A stretch of DNA of 24,608 nt from RPQJ01 sp041910015 (GCA_041910015.1 JAYRRR010000038.1:1-24608), one strand, 5' to 3'; shown: positions 5,865-14,632, counted from the first letter of the stretch. Numbers and translations: made by a program. The notes: generated by a model from the sequence alone, not told the origin.

Positions 5865-7169
5865 TCAGGCGTGGGCGGCCTGGAACTGCTCCTCTTCGGT
5901 CGAGCCGTGCATCGCCGTCGTCGACGAATGCCCGCCCTGGATCACCTGCGTCACTTCGTCGAAGTAGCCGGTGCCCACTTCCTGCTGGTGCGAGACGAAG
6001 GTGTAGCCGCGCTCGCGTGCCGCGAACTCGGGCTCCTGCACCTTCTCGACGTAGGCGGTCATGCCCTGCTTCGCGTACTCCTGCGCGAGGTCGAACATGT
6101 TGAACCACATCGAGTGGATGCCGGCCAGCGTGATGAACTGGTACTTGTAGCCCATCGCGCCGAGCTCGCGCTGGAACTTCGCGATGGTGGCGTCGTCGAG
6201 GTTCTTCTTCCAGTTGAACGAGGGTGAGCAGTTGTACGCGAGCAGCTTGCCCGGGTACTGCTTGCGGATCGCCTCGGCGAACTTCTTCGCGAACCCGAGG
6301 TCGGGCTTGCCGGTCTCGCACCAGACCATGTCCGCGTACGGCGCATACGCGAGACCGCGCGAGATCGACTGCTCGATACCGGGCCTCGTGCGGTAGAAGC
6401 CTTCCGGTGTGCGCTCACCGGTGCAGAACGGCTTGTCGTTCGGGTCGACGTCGCTCGTGAGCAGGTCGGCCGCCTCGGCGTCGGTGCGCGCGAGCACGAT
6501 GGTCGGCACACCGCAGACGTCCGCCGCGAAACGCGCTGCGACGAGCTTCTGGATCGCCTCCTGCGTCGGCACGAGCACCTTGCCGCCCATGTGTCCGCAC
6601 TTCTTGACCGAGGCGAGCTGGTCCTCGAAGTGCACGCCCGCCGCACCGGCGCGGATCATGGCCTTCATGAGTTCGAAGGCGTTCAGCACGCCACCGAAGC
6701 CCGCCTCGGCGTCCGCGACGATCGGCGCGAAGAAGTCGACATAGCCCTTGTCGCCCGGCTGGATACCCTTGGAGTGCTGGATCTGGTCGGCGCGCTGGAA
6801 CGCGGCATTGATGCGCTCGACCACCTTCGGCACCGAGTCGACCGGGTACAGCGACTGGTCCGGGTACATGGACAGGTAGCTGTTGTTGTCGGCCGCGACC
6901 TGCCAGCCGGACAGATAGATCGCCTTGATGCCGGCCTTGACCTGCTGCATCGCCTGCCCGCCCGTCAACGCGCCGAGGCAGTTCACATAGGGGTCCGTGT
7001 TGACCAGATTCCAGAGCTTTTCGGCGCCCAGGCGCGCGAGCGTCTGTTCGACCTGGACGCTGCCACGCAGGCGCACGACGTCTTCGGCCGAGTACGGGCG
7101 CTTGATGCCGGCCCAGCGCTTGTCCGTCTGCCACGCCTTGCGAAGTTGTTCGGCCGCCTGGTTCGTCAT
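5865..7169 (-). CDS. aceA: Isocitrate lyase
   Basis: AceA cleaves isocitrate to glyoxylate and succinate, the first glyoxylate-shunt step, allowing growth on acetate or fatty acids. The 434-residue length is identical to E. coli AceA. The catalytic signature KKCGHMGG is at about 189-196 with the active cysteine at 191; the upstream metal/substrate segment (SGWQVAADNN), the VADAEAGFGG segment (about 151-160) and the NCSPSFNWKKNL segment are all present. The ATG at 7169 is chosen because it gives the family length and has GAGGA about ten bases upstream; an in-frame extension upstream is unrelated. No malate synthase or kinase gene lies next to it, so the rest of the shunt is elsewhere. Confidence 0.97.
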   Translation of the reverse strand: MTNQAAEQLRKAWQTDKRWAGIKRPYSAEDVVRLRGSVQVEQTLARLGAEKLWNLVNTDPYVNCLGALTGGQAMQQVKAGIKAIYLSGWQVAADNNSYLSMYPDQSLYPVDSVPKVVERINAAFQRADQIQHSKGIQPGDKGYVDFFAPIVADAEAGFGGVLNAFELMKAMIRAGAAGVHFEDQLASVKKCGHMGGKVLVPTQEAIQKLVAARFAADVCGVPTIVLARTDAEAADLLTSDVDPNDKPFCTGERTPEGFYRTRPGIEQSISRGLAYAPYADMVWCETGKPDLGFAKKFAEAIRKQYPGKLLAYNCSPSFNWKKNLDDATIAKFQRELGAMGYKYQFITLAGIHSMWFNMFDLAQEYAKQGMTAYVEKVQEPEFAARERGYTFVSHQQEVGTGYFDEVTQVIQGGHSSTTAMHGSTEEEQFQAAHA

Positions 7170-7239
7170 TGCCTCGTCCTCTATGTGCCGTTGAGCTGCG
7201 CGAAGTTCCGCCGGTGCGGCGTCGTGTTGCACCGCACAA

Positions 7240-7268
7240 AGGATAGACTCAGCGAACCGGCCGGACAA
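7240..7268 (-). promoter_or_regulatory. Candidate sigma-70 promoter for aceA
   Basis: On the minus strand TTGTCC (7263-7268) and TATCCT (7240-7245) are separated by exactly 17 bases, each matching four of six consensus positions. The predicted start would lie about 60 bases before the aceA ATG in the intergenic space shared with the divergent pseudouridine synthase. This is pattern matching only. Confidence 0.4.
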
Positions 7269-7299
7269 GTGCCGAAAGCACTGAAGTCGCTACCAGAAG

Positions 7300-7902
7300 A
7301 TGCGCATCGTGATGTTCAACAAGCCGTTCGGTGTGCTGCCGCAGTTCACTGCGCCAGATGATCGGCGCTGCCTGCGGAACTACCTCGCCCTGCCCGGCCT
7401 GTATCCGGCCGGCCGGCTCGACTTCGACAGCGAGGGGCTGATGGTGCTGACGGACTTCGGGCCCTGGCAGGCACGCATGAGTCAGCCGGGGTCAGCGCTG
7501 AAAAAATGCTACCGGGTACAGGTTGAGGGCGTGGCTGCCGACGCCGCCCTCGAGCCGCTGCGCCGCGGCCTCATGCTCAAGGACGGCCCGACGCGACCGG
7601 CCGGGGCGCGCGTGATCGAGGAGCCACCGGGATTGTGGCCGCGCGATCCGCCGATCCGCGTGCGCAAGGCGATCCCGACCTCCTGGATCGAACTCGAGCT
7701 GAGCGAAGGCCGCAATCGCCAGGTGCGGCGCATGACGGCCGCCGTCGGGCTGCCGACGCTCAGGCTGATCCGCTGGGCCATCGGGCCGTGGAGCGTCGCG
7801 GGGCTCGCGCCCGGCGAATGGCGCGACGTGCCGCGGGGGGAAGCGGAAGCCGTGCTTCGGCGGGCCATTTCCTCTTCGGCCACTGGCCCACGCCGGCGCT
7901 GA
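7300..7902 (+). CDS. rluE: rRNA pseudouridine synthase, RluE-like
   Basis: This is a member of the RsuA/RluB/RluE group, which isomerises a uridine in ribosomal RNA; RluE of E. coli modifies U2457 in 23S rRNA. The 200-residue protein opens with a substrate-binding segment (MFNKPFGVLPQF) and has the catalytic GRLDFDSEGLMVLT motif with Asp41. The YRVQVEG strand and the EGRNRQVRRM motif (about 144-153) are also typical. It lacks the N-terminal S4 RNA-binding domain found in RsuA, RluB and RluF, which favours RluE. The ATG at 7300 is used; another Met lies four codons later. It is divergent from aceA and convergent with the DAHP synthase gene. Confidence 0.85.
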   Translation: MRIVMFNKPFGVLPQFTAPDDRRCLRNYLALPGLYPAGRLDFDSEGLMVLTDFGPWQARMSQPGSALKKCYRVQVEGVAADAALEPLRRGLMLKDGPTRPAGARVIEEPPGLWPRDPPIRVRKAIPTSWIELELSEGRNRQVRRMTAAVGLPTLRLIRWAIGPWSVAGLAPGEWRDVPRGEAEAVLRRAISSSATGPRRR

Positions 7903-7960
7903 TCGGCACGGACCACTGCCTGCCTTCGCAGTCGCAGGTCGACTCGGTGTTCGGCAGCTG

Positions 7961-9316
7961 CTACCGCCCGCGGGCGTGGGCAGCGATCCTGAGCGCGAGT
8001 TCGAGCGCCTGTTCGTAGTTGAGCCGCGGATCGACCTGCGAGCGATAGTCCTTGGCGAGGTCGGCGTCGGCGAGGCCGCGCGCGCCGCCCGTGCATTCGG
8101 TGACGTCCTCGCCCGTGAGCTCGAAATGCACGCCGCCGAGGTAGCTGCCGGCTTCGCGGTGCACCCGGAATGCGGCCTCGAGCTCGCTCACGATGTTCTC
8201 GAAGCGGCGCGTCTTGAGCCCCGACCGCGTCGTCTCGGTGTTGCCGTGCATGGGGTCGCAGATCCAGAGCACCGGCACGCCTGTCGCGCGCACCGTCTCG
8301 ATCAGCGACGGCAGCTGCTGCTCGATCTGCTTCGCGCCCATGCGGTGGATGAGCACGAGCCGGCCGAATTCCCTGGCGGGGTTCAGCGCGTGGCAGAGGC
8401 CCTGCACCCACGCCGCATCCATCGTCGGGCCAACCTTCACGCCGACCGGATTGGCAATCCCACGGCAGTACTCGACGTGTGCTCCAGCGAGGTCCGCCGT
8501 GCGCAGGCCGATCCACGGCAGGTGCGTCGACAGGTTGTACCAGCGACCCTGTCGCGGGATGTAACGCGTCTGCGCCTGTTCGTAGTGCAGGTGCAGGGCC
8601 TCGTGGCTGCAGTAGAACGGCGCTCGCGACGCCTCGTGCACGCGGCTGCCGCTCATGGCCTCGAAGAAGTCGAGCGAATCGGCGATCGACGTGGCGATCT
8701 GCCGGTACTGATCGGCCAGCGGCGAGTGCTTGACGAAGCCCAGGTCCCAGTATTCCGGGTGGTGCAGATCGGCGAAGCCGCCGTCGATCAGCGCGCGCAC
8801 GAAGTTCAGCGTGAGCGCGGCGCGCTCGTATCCGCGCAGCAGCAGCTCGGGGTCGGGTTCGCGCTCCGTCGCCGTGAAACCGGGGTGGTTGACGAGATCG
8901 CCGCGATAGCAGGGCAGCGTCACGCCGTCGCGCGTTTCGGTGTCCGCCGAGCGCGGCTTGGCATACTGGCCGGCGAAGCGGCCGACGCGGATCACCGGCT
9001 TCTTGAGCCCGTGCAGCAGCACGAGGCTCATCTGCAGCAGGATCTTGAGCTTGCGGGCGATCTGGCCCGAATCGCAGTCGGCAAACGTCTCGGCGCAGTC
9101 GCCGCCCTGCAGCAGAAAGCGCTCGCCCCGCTGGGCCTCCCCGATCTGGCGCTTCAGCGCCTCGATTTCCCACGACACGACGATCGGCGGCAGCCGGCCG
9201 AGCGCCTCGACGGCCCGCGTGAGCGCCGCCGGATCCCGGTACGACGGCTGCTGCTGGGCCGGACGCGAGGTCCAACTCGTCGGAGACCACTCGGGACCCT
9301 GCAAGACAGCGCTCAT
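7961..9316 (-). CDS. Class II 3-deoxy-7-phosphoheptulonate synthase (DAHP synthase)
   Basis: The enzyme condenses phosphoenolpyruvate with erythrose-4-phosphate, the first step of the shikimate pathway to aromatic amino acids. The 451-residue protein is of the plant/mycobacterial class II type and unlike E. coli AroF/G/H. Metal-ligand candidates by comparison with the known class II enzyme are Cys74 in QGGDCAETF, the His in DPMHGNT, the Glu in GGVHFELTGEDVTEC and the Asp in VDPRLNYEQAL. Other class II segments are present (LLILQMS-like helix, VGRFAGQYAKPRS, WIGLRTADLAGAHVEYCRG, NPVGVKVGP). The ATG at 9316 has AGGA about eight bases upstream. It stands alone, divergent from the lysine-catabolic pair. 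Confidence 0.95.
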   Translation of the reverse strand: MSAVLQGPEWSPTSWTSRPAQQQPSYRDPAALTRAVEALGRLPPIVVSWEIEALKRQIGEAQRGERFLLQGGDCAETFADCDSGQIARKLKILLQMSLVLLHGLKKPVIRVGRFAGQYAKPRSADTETRDGVTLPCYRGDLVNHPGFTATEREPDPELLLRGYERAALTLNFVRALIDGGFADLHHPEYWDLGFVKHSPLADQYRQIATSIADSLDFFEAMSGSRVHEASRAPFYCSHEALHLHYEQAQTRYIPRQGRWYNLSTHLPWIGLRTADLAGAHVEYCRGIANPVGVKVGPTMDAAWVQGLCHALNPAREFGRLVLIHRMGAKQIEQQLPSLIETVRATGVPVLWICDPMHGNTETTRSGLKTRRFENIVSELEAAFRVHREAGSYLGGVHFELTGEDVTECTGGARGLADADLAKDYRSQVDPRLNYEQALELALRIAAHARGR

Positions 9317-9466
9317 GGTCCGATCCTACGGGAAAACTTTGCAGCGCAAAAGAAACAGGGAGGGGGTGGGCGCGGGCGGCGCCTTTCGTCAAAATCGCGG
9401 CCCTCGCAAGACGCTACCCGCCAGGCCGCCTCGGACGCCGTCGGGTCGGGTGAACCAGGAGTGACG

Positions 9467-10639
9467 ATGCAAAAAGTACTGATCCTGGGGGCCGGCAAGA
9501 TCGGCGCCCTCATCTCGGGCTTTCTCGCGGAATGCCGGGACTACGAGGTCCACGTCGCGGACGTGAACGGCAACGCGGCCAGCGCGGTGTGCCAGGCACA
9601 TGGCCTGCCGAACCTGCACGCACACGAACTCGACGCCTCCGACCCGGTGGCACTCGAGGCACATCTGCGTCAGCACCCGGCCCACGCGATCATTTCGAGC
9701 CTGCCGTTCTATTGCAACGTCAGGGTCGCCGAGGTCGCGCGCAGGACGAACGCGCACTACTTCGACCTGACGGAAGACGTGGCGGTGACGCGCGCCGTGC
9801 GCGTGCTGGCCGAGGGCTCGAGCCGCGCGTTCGTGCCGCAGTGCGGCCTCGCGCCGGGCTTCATCAGCATTGCCGCGAACGCGCTGATCCGCCACTTCGA
9901 CGAGGTCCGCAGCGTCAAGCTGCGCGTCGGCGCCCTGCCCCAGCATCCGAACAACGCGCTGAAGTACTCGCTGACCTGGTCGACCGACGGCCTGATCAAC
10001 GAGTACGGCAACCCCTGCGAGGCGATCGTGGACGGCCGCGCCGTGGAAGTCGCACCCCTCGAGGGTCTCGAGGAGATCGAGATCGACGGCACGCTCTACG
10101 AGGCATTCAACACCTCCGGCGGCCTGGGCTCGCTCGCCGACACCTACGGCAGCAAGGCGCAGACGATGGACTACAAGACCATCCGCTACCCGGGCCACTG
10201 CGACCAGATGCGGCTGCTCATGAACGACCTCAAGCTCAATTTCGACCGTGCGACCCTGAAGCGCGTGCTCGAGAACGCGGTGCCGCAGACGCTGCAGGAC
10301 GTCGTGATCGTCTACGTCGCGGTCGCCGGTCGCCAGCACGGCGAGCTGCGTGAGGAGAACTACGTCAGCAAGATCTATCCGCAGGTCATCGCGGGCCGGC
10401 TCTGGTCGGCCATCCAGGTGACGACGGCGGCGGGCATCTGCGCCGTGGTCGACCTGGTCATGCAGCACCCGGGCCGCTATCACGGCTTCGTGCGACAGGA
10501 GGACTTCGACCTCGTCGACGTGCTCGAGAACCGCTTTGGCAGGCATTACGCGGAAGGCGGTGGCAAGGAGGTGTCCTCGCGCATGATCGTGGCGGGCACG
10601 ACCGGACAGCAGCGGGCCGTCGCGGGAGCGCGCGCATGA
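9467..10639 (+). CDS. Saccharopine/lysine dehydrogenase-family enzyme
   Basis: This 390-residue NAD(P)-dependent oxidoreductase starts with a Rossmann motif (LILGAGKIGALISGF, about 5-19), continues with SLPFYCNVRVAEVARRTNAHYFDL and CGLAPGF, and has the catalytic-domain segment GGLGSLADTYG. It resembles the saccharopine dehydrogenase domain and bacterial L-lysine 6-dehydrogenases. The next gene encodes an ALDH7-type enzyme, so the likely job is to form alpha-aminoadipate semialdehyde from saccharopine or directly from lysine. No lysine-ketoglutarate reductase gene is adjacent, which slightly favours lysine 6-dehydrogenase. The ATG at 9467 is supported by AGGAG six bases upstream; the same frame stays open far upstream, but that stretch is antisense to the DAHP synthase gene. 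The stop overlaps the next start (ATGA). Confidence 0.8.
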   Translation: MQKVLILGAGKIGALISGFLAECRDYEVHVADVNGNAASAVCQAHGLPNLHAHELDASDPVALEAHLRQHPAHAIISSLPFYCNVRVAEVARRTNAHYFDLTEDVAVTRAVRVLAEGSSRAFVPQCGLAPGFISIAANALIRHFDEVRSVKLRVGALPQHPNNALKYSLTWSTDGLINEYGNPCEAIVDGRAVEVAPLEGLEEIEIDGTLYEAFNTSGGLGSLADTYGSKAQTMDYKTIRYPGHCDQMRLLMNDLKLNFDRATLKRVLENAVPQTLQDVVIVYVAVAGRQHGELREENYVSKIYPQVIAGRLWSAIQVTTAAGICAVVDLVMQHPGRYHGFVRQEDFDLVDVLENRFGRHYAEGGGKEVSSRMIVAGTTGQQRAVAGARA

Positions 10640-12168
10640 ACGTCGCGGCCGTGCTCGAATCCCTCGGTCTGCGACCGACGAACGCCGGCACCTGGTGCGG
10701 CGACGGCTGGCTCGAGGAAGCCGGCGCGCGCGTGATCGAGTCGATCAATCCGACGACGGGCGCGGCGATCGCGGGCGTGCGGGCGACGACACGCGCCCAG
10801 TATGAGCAGGTGATGGCCTCGGCCGTGGCGGCCGCGAAGCTCTGGCGCGCCGTACCGGCGCCCAGGCGCGGCGAAGTCGTGCGGCGGCTGGGCGAGGAGC
10901 TGCGTCGCCACAAGTCGGCGCTTGGCGGTCTCGTCTCGCTCGAGATGGGCAAGATCAAGGCCGAGGGCGACGGCGAGGTGCAGGAGATGATCGACATCGC
11001 CGACTTCGCGGTCGGCCAGTCGCGCATGCTGTACGGCCTGCAGATGCATTCCGAGCGACCGAACCACCGCATGTTCGAGCAGTGGCATCCGCTCGGCGTC
11101 GTGGGCGTCATCAGCGCCTTCAACTTCCCGGTCGCCGTGTGGTCGTGGAACGCGTTCCTCGCCGCGATCTGCGGCAACGTGACGGTCTGGAAGCCGTCGC
11201 CCAGGACCGCGCTCTGCGCCGTGGCCGTGCAGCACATCTGCAACCGCGTACTCGCGCAGCTCGGGCTGCCGCCGATCTTCCAGCTGTTCATCGACGACGG
11301 CGTGGACCTCGCGGTGGAGTTCGTCGAGGACCGGCGCGTCGATCTCGTCTCGTTCACGGGCTCGACCGCCGTCGGCCGCGACGTCGCGCAGCGCGTCGCG
11401 AAGCGGCTCGGCCGCAGCCTGCTCGAACTCGGCGGCAACAACGCGATCATCGTCGACGAGTTCGCGAACCTCGACCTGGTCGTGCCCGCCGTCGTGTTCG
11501 GCGCGGTCGGCACGGCCGGCCAGCGCTGCACGACGACTCGCCGGGTGTTCGTGCACCAGTCGCGCATGGCCGAACTCGAGCGGCGGCTCGTCGGCGCGTA
11601 TCGGCAGGTGCGCATCGGCGACCCGCTCGCGGACGGCACGCTGATGGGCCCGCTGATCGACGGCGCGTCCGTCGAGCGCTTCGAGGCCGCGGTGCAGCAG
11701 GCCCTCGCCCATGGCGGGCGGCTGCTCTGCGGCGGCAAGCGGCTGCAGCGCCCCGGCTTTTTCGTCGAGCCGGCGATCGTGGTCGCGCGTGGCGAATGGG
11801 ACATCGTGCAGACCGAGACCTTCGGCCCCGTGCTGTACCTGATCCCGTTCGGGACGCTCGACGAGGCCATCGCGGCGCAGAACGCCGTCGCACACGGATT
11901 GTCGTCGGCGATCTTCACGGACCGCCTGCAGCACGCCGAGCGCTTCCTGTCGTCCGCGGGCTCGGACTGCGGCATCGCGAACGTCAACATCGGCACCTCG
12001 GGCGCGGAGATCGGCGGCGCGTTCGGCGGCGAGAAGGACACGGGCGGCGGCCGCGAGTCGGGCTCCGACTCCTGGAAGGCCTACATGCGGCGTCAGACCT
12101 GTACCGTCAACTGGGGTGCCGACCTGCCGCTGGCGCAGGGCATCAACTTCGACGTGGCCGCGAAGTAG
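10636..12168 (+). CDS. ALDH7-type aldehyde dehydrogenase (aminoadipate semialdehyde / piperideine-6-carboxylate)
   Basis: This 510-residue aldehyde dehydrogenase most resembles antiquitin (ALDH7) and bacterial piperideine-6-carboxylate dehydrogenases, which oxidise alpha-aminoadipate semialdehyde to alpha-aminoadipate. The catalytic Cys298 sits in GTAGQRCTTTRR, the general base Glu264 in LELGGNN, and the cofactor segments are VISAFNFPVAVW (about 158-169), WKPSPRTAL and FTGSTAVGR (about 240-248). The C-terminal GGAFGGEKDTGGGRESGSD segment is typical of ALDH7. Translation is coupled to the upstream dehydrogenase by an ATGA overlap, with GGGAG about seven bases before the ATG. Together the two genes form a compact lysine-degradation module. 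The gene converges on a metallo-hydrolase gene 30 bases away. Confidence 0.88.
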   Translation: MNVAAVLESLGLRPTNAGTWCGDGWLEEAGARVIESINPTTGAAIAGVRATTRAQYEQVMASAVAAAKLWRAVPAPRRGEVVRRLGEELRRHKSALGGLVSLEMGKIKAEGDGEVQEMIDIADFAVGQSRMLYGLQMHSERPNHRMFEQWHPLGVVGVISAFNFPVAVWSWNAFLAAICGNVTVWKPSPRTALCAVAVQHICNRVLAQLGLPPIFQLFIDDGVDLAVEFVEDRRVDLVSFTGSTAVGRDVAQRVAKRLGRSLLELGGNNAIIVDEFANLDLVVPAVVFGAVGTAGQRCTTTRRVFVHQSRMAELERRLVGAYRQVRIGDPLADGTLMGPLIDGASVERFEAAVQQALAHGGRLLCGGKRLQRPGFFVEPAIVVARGEWDIVQTETFGPVLYLIPFGTLDEAIAAQNAVAHGLSSAIFTDRLQHAERFLSSAGSDCGIANVNIGTSGAEIGGAFGGEKDTGGGRESGSDSWKAYMRRQTCTVNWGADLPLAQGINFDVAAK

Positions 12169-12198
12169 CGGCCGGGTTTCGGGGCCGACCCGCGCCGC

Positions 12199-13167
12199 TC
12201 AGCGGCCCCGGGCGGCGCGCGTGAGGTCCTCGTACACGCAGCGGACGAATTCGTCCGGGGGCACGTAGGCTCCCGGACGCGCGAAGCGCTCGTCGAACTC
12301 CGCCGTGGGGTGCGCCGCGAGAATCGCCTCCAGCGTCTCGCCCCGCTCCACCGCCTCACGCACCTTGCGGCCGACGCCGACGAGCATGTCGCGATACGCG
12401 GCGAGGTCCGCCTTGCCCGACGGGGCCCCGTGCCCGGGCACGATCACCGTACGCGGCGTCGAGCGCGCGAGCGTCCCTTCCACCGCGGCCACCATGCCGG
12501 CGAGAGAGCCGCCCGACCCGAGGTCGATCGCGGGGTATTGCCAGCTCCAGTAGATGTCGCCGAGCGCAACGACATCCGCGGCGCTCCAGCGGACGACGAC
12601 GTCGGAGGACGTGTGCGCGTCGGCCGCGTGCAGCGCGAGCAGGCGGTCGCCGTTCAGGTGCAGCGCCAGGCTGTCGGTGAGTGCGACGACCGGCCGGGCT
12701 GCCGCCATCGTCCCTGCTCCTGCGACGCCTTCCGGCACGGCGGCATCGCTCCCGGCGTAGTCGCGCAGCCCTTCGTGGCCGACCACGACCGCACCTGCCT
12801 CGACCGCGGCGACGTTGCCGCCGACGTGGTCCGCGTGCCCATGCGTGTTGACGACGAAGCGCAGCGGGCCCGGTGCGACGCGCGCGACCGTCGCGACGAG
12901 TTCCATGGCCTGCGAGGCGAGCCCCGTGTCGACGAGGACCGTGCCGTCGTGACCGGACCAGACGACGACGTTGCCGCCGGCGCCGGTGACCAACTGCAAC
13001 CCCGGTCGCAGTGGCTGCACGCCCAGTTCGCCGACCGCCGGCTTGTCGGGCGGTCGGGCCGGGTTTTCGTTCGCCACCGGCGCGGCTGCGAACGCACTCC
13101 ACGACAGCGCAAGCGCGACCAGCGAAGACGCACGCCGGGCACGCCTGAACATCGACACACGGGCCAT
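12199..13167 (-). CDS. Exported metallo-beta-lactamase-fold hydrolase
   Basis: This 322-residue protein has a basic N-terminus and a hydrophobic stretch (about residues 14-29, SLVALALSWSAFAAA) that looks like a Sec signal peptide, so it is probably periplasmic. The zinc-binding motif is THGHADHVGGN with His109, His111, Asp113 and His114. Further ligand candidates are the His in HAADAHTSSD, the Asp in ALGDIYWSW and the His in IVPGHGAP. This is the full two-metal set of the superfamily; the layout resembles broad metallo-hydrolases and B-type beta-lactamase relatives, but the substrate cannot be told. The ATG at 13167 is preferred to a GTG seven codons upstream because GGGGAG lies eight bases before it. 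It is divergent from nfeD. Confidence 0.85.
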   Translation of the reverse strand: MARVSMFRRARRASSLVALALSWSAFAAAPVANENPARPPDKPAVGELGVQPLRPGLQLVTGAGGNVVVWSGHDGTVLVDTGLASQAMELVATVARVAPGPLRFVVNTHGHADHVGGNVAAVEAGAVVVGHEGLRDYAGSDAAVPEGVAGAGTMAAARPVVALTDSLALHLNGDRLLALHAADAHTSSDVVVRWSAADVVALGDIYWSWQYPAIDLGSGGSLAGMVAAVEGTLARSTPRTVIVPGHGAPSGKADLAAYRDMLVGVGRKVREAVERGETLEAILAAHPTAEFDERFARPGAYVPPDEFVRCVYEDLTRAARGR

Positions 13168-13192
13168 GACGCAACTCCCCTTCGACACGCCG

Positions 13193-13198
13193 ATTATA
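13193..13198 (-). promoter_or_regulatory. Perfect -10 box (TATAAT) before the metallo-hydrolase gene
   Basis: TATAAT occurs on the minus strand about 26 bases upstream of the hydrolase ATG, giving a short leader that contains the GGGGAG ribosome binding site. No recognisable -35 element lies 16-18 bases upstream, so an activator or a GC-tolerant sigma factor would be needed. In this very GC-rich sequence a perfect box is unusual enough to note. Confidence 0.4.
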
Positions 13199-13243
13199 CG
13201 GCCCGCCGGCCTGCGCCTCGCAGCGCTGCGCTATGATGCCGTC

Positions 13244-14632
13244 ATGGCCCTGCCGCAATGCCGGCCCGATCGGATCCGCAAGGTGCTCGCGGTTCTCGGC
13301 GTCCTGCTCGGAGCACTCGCCTGCGCGGTCGCCCTGCGCACGCAGTCCGTCGACGTGACTTCCGGCGTGCTCGTGCCGGTCACCGGGCCCATCGGGCCGG
13401 CCACCAGCGACTTCTTCGTGCGCCAGTTGCATGCCGCCGAGGAATCGGGCGCCCATCTGGTCGTGGTGCGCATCGACACTCCGGGCGGTCTCGACACCGC
13501 CATGCGGGACATGATCCAGGCGATCCTGGCCTCCAGGGTTCCCGTCGTCGCCTTCGTCGCGCCGAGCGGCGCGCGGGCTGCGAGCGCCGGCACGTTCCTG
13601 ATGTATGCGAGCCACGTCGCCGCCATGGCACCGGCCACCAACCTCGGCGCGGCGACGCCCGTGCAGATCGACGGCGCGCCGCAGCGGCCGACGACGAAAC
13701 CCGCCGCGCGCGACGACGCGCCGGAGCAGAAGACTCCGGTTCCCGGCGATGCCATGGAGCGCAAGGCGGTCAACGACGCGGTGGCCTACATCCGCGGACT
13801 CGCCACGCTGCGCGGCCGCAACGCGGACTGGGCCGAGCGCGCGGTGCGCGAAGGCGCGAGCCTGCCGGCCGACGAGGCACTCGCCACCGGGGTCGTCGAC
13901 CTGGTCGCGAGCGACCTGCCGGAGCTGCTGCGCGCCATCGACGGCCGCAGCGTCAAGCTGCCGTCGCGCGTGACGACGCTGCGCACCGCCGGCATCATGC
14001 TGCGCGAAGTGCAGCCGGACTGGCGCACCGAGCTGCTGCAGCTCGTCACCAATCCGAACGTGGCCTACCTGCTCATGCTGATCGGTATCTACGGGCTGCT
14101 GCTCGAGGGCTACAACCCGGGCAGCGTGCTGCCGGGCGTCGTCGGCGCGATCAGCCTGCTGCTCGCGTTGTTCGCGTTCCAGGTGCTGTCCGTGAACTAC
14201 GCCGGGCTCGCGCTGATTGCGCTCGGCGTGCTGCTGATCGTCGCCGAGTCGTTCGTGCCCTCGTTCGGGACGCTCGGGCTCGGTGGCATCGTCGCCTTCG
14301 TGATCGGCTCGGTCATGCTGCTCGACAACGACGTGCCGGGATTCTCGATCGCCTGGCAGATCATCGCCGCCATGGCTCTCGCCGGCAGCCTGCTGCTGCT
14401 CGGCATCGTGTCGTTCGCCGTCCGCGCCCGGCGCCGCCCCGTCGTCAGCGGCCGCGAGGGCCTGCTGCTCGAGCACGCCGAAGCGATCGAGGCCTTCGAC
14501 ACCCGGGGGCTCGTGCGGGCCCACGGCGAGCTCTGGAACGCGGTGACGCGCACGCCCGTGCGCAGCGGCCAGTGCCTGCGCATCGTCCGTGTCGACGGCC
14601 TGACGCTCGAGGTCGAGCCGGTCCGGGACTGA
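13244..14632 (+). CDS. NfeD-family membrane-bound serine protease (ClpP-class)
   Basis: This 462-residue protein is a long-form NfeD (NfeD1b type). An N-terminal hydrophobic segment (about 11-31) is followed by a ClpP/SppA-like protease domain: VVRIDTPGGLD (about 75-84), the Ser114 nucleophile in ARAASAGTFLMYASH and the candidate general base Lys174 in MERKAVNDAVAYIRGLA. Four or five transmembrane helices follow (about 270-395), then a short OB-fold NfeD domain (about 410-462). In archaeal homologues this protease cleaves the C-terminus of the partner stomatin. Here the slipin gene starts 35 bases downstream, the expected pairing. The insertion between strands (about 145-170, Pro/Lys-rich) is of variable length in the family. 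The ATG at 13244 is chosen because the longer upstream frame is antisense to the neighbouring gene. Confidence 0.9.
   Translation: MALPQCRPDRIRKVLAVLGVLLGALACAVALRTQSVDVTSGVLVPVTGPIGPATSDFFVRQLHAAEESGAHLVVVRIDTPGGLDTAMRDMIQAILASRVPVVAFVAPSGARAASAGTFLMYASHVAAMAPATNLGAATPVQIDGAPQRPTTKPAARDDAPEQKTPVPGDAMERKAVNDAVAYIRGLATLRGRNADWAERAVREGASLPADEALATGVVDLVASDLPELLRAIDGRSVKLPSRVTTLRTAGIMLREVQPDWRTELLQLVTNPNVAYLLMLIGIYGLLLEGYNPGSVLPGVVGAISLLLALFAFQVLSVNYAGLALIALGVLLIVAESFVPSFGTLGLGGIVAFVIGSVMLLDNDVPGFSIAWQIIAAMALAGSLLLLGIVSFAVRARRRPVVSGREGLLLEHAEAIEAFDTRGLVRAHGELWNAVTRTPVRSGQCLRIVRVDGLTLEVEPVRD

Noticed and set aside
7976..9466. Long in-frame upstream extension of the plus-strand dehydrogenase (497 extra codons)
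   Set aside because: It is wholly antisense to the class II DAHP synthase gene, has Arg-rich non-protein-like composition, and the ATG at 9467 has a good ribosome binding site and begins the Rossmann motif.
12356..14524. 722-codon minus-strand frame across nfeD and the hydrolase gene
   Set aside because: It is antisense to nfeD and out of frame with the hydrolase; its His/Asp/Arg-rich composition is typical of shadow frames.
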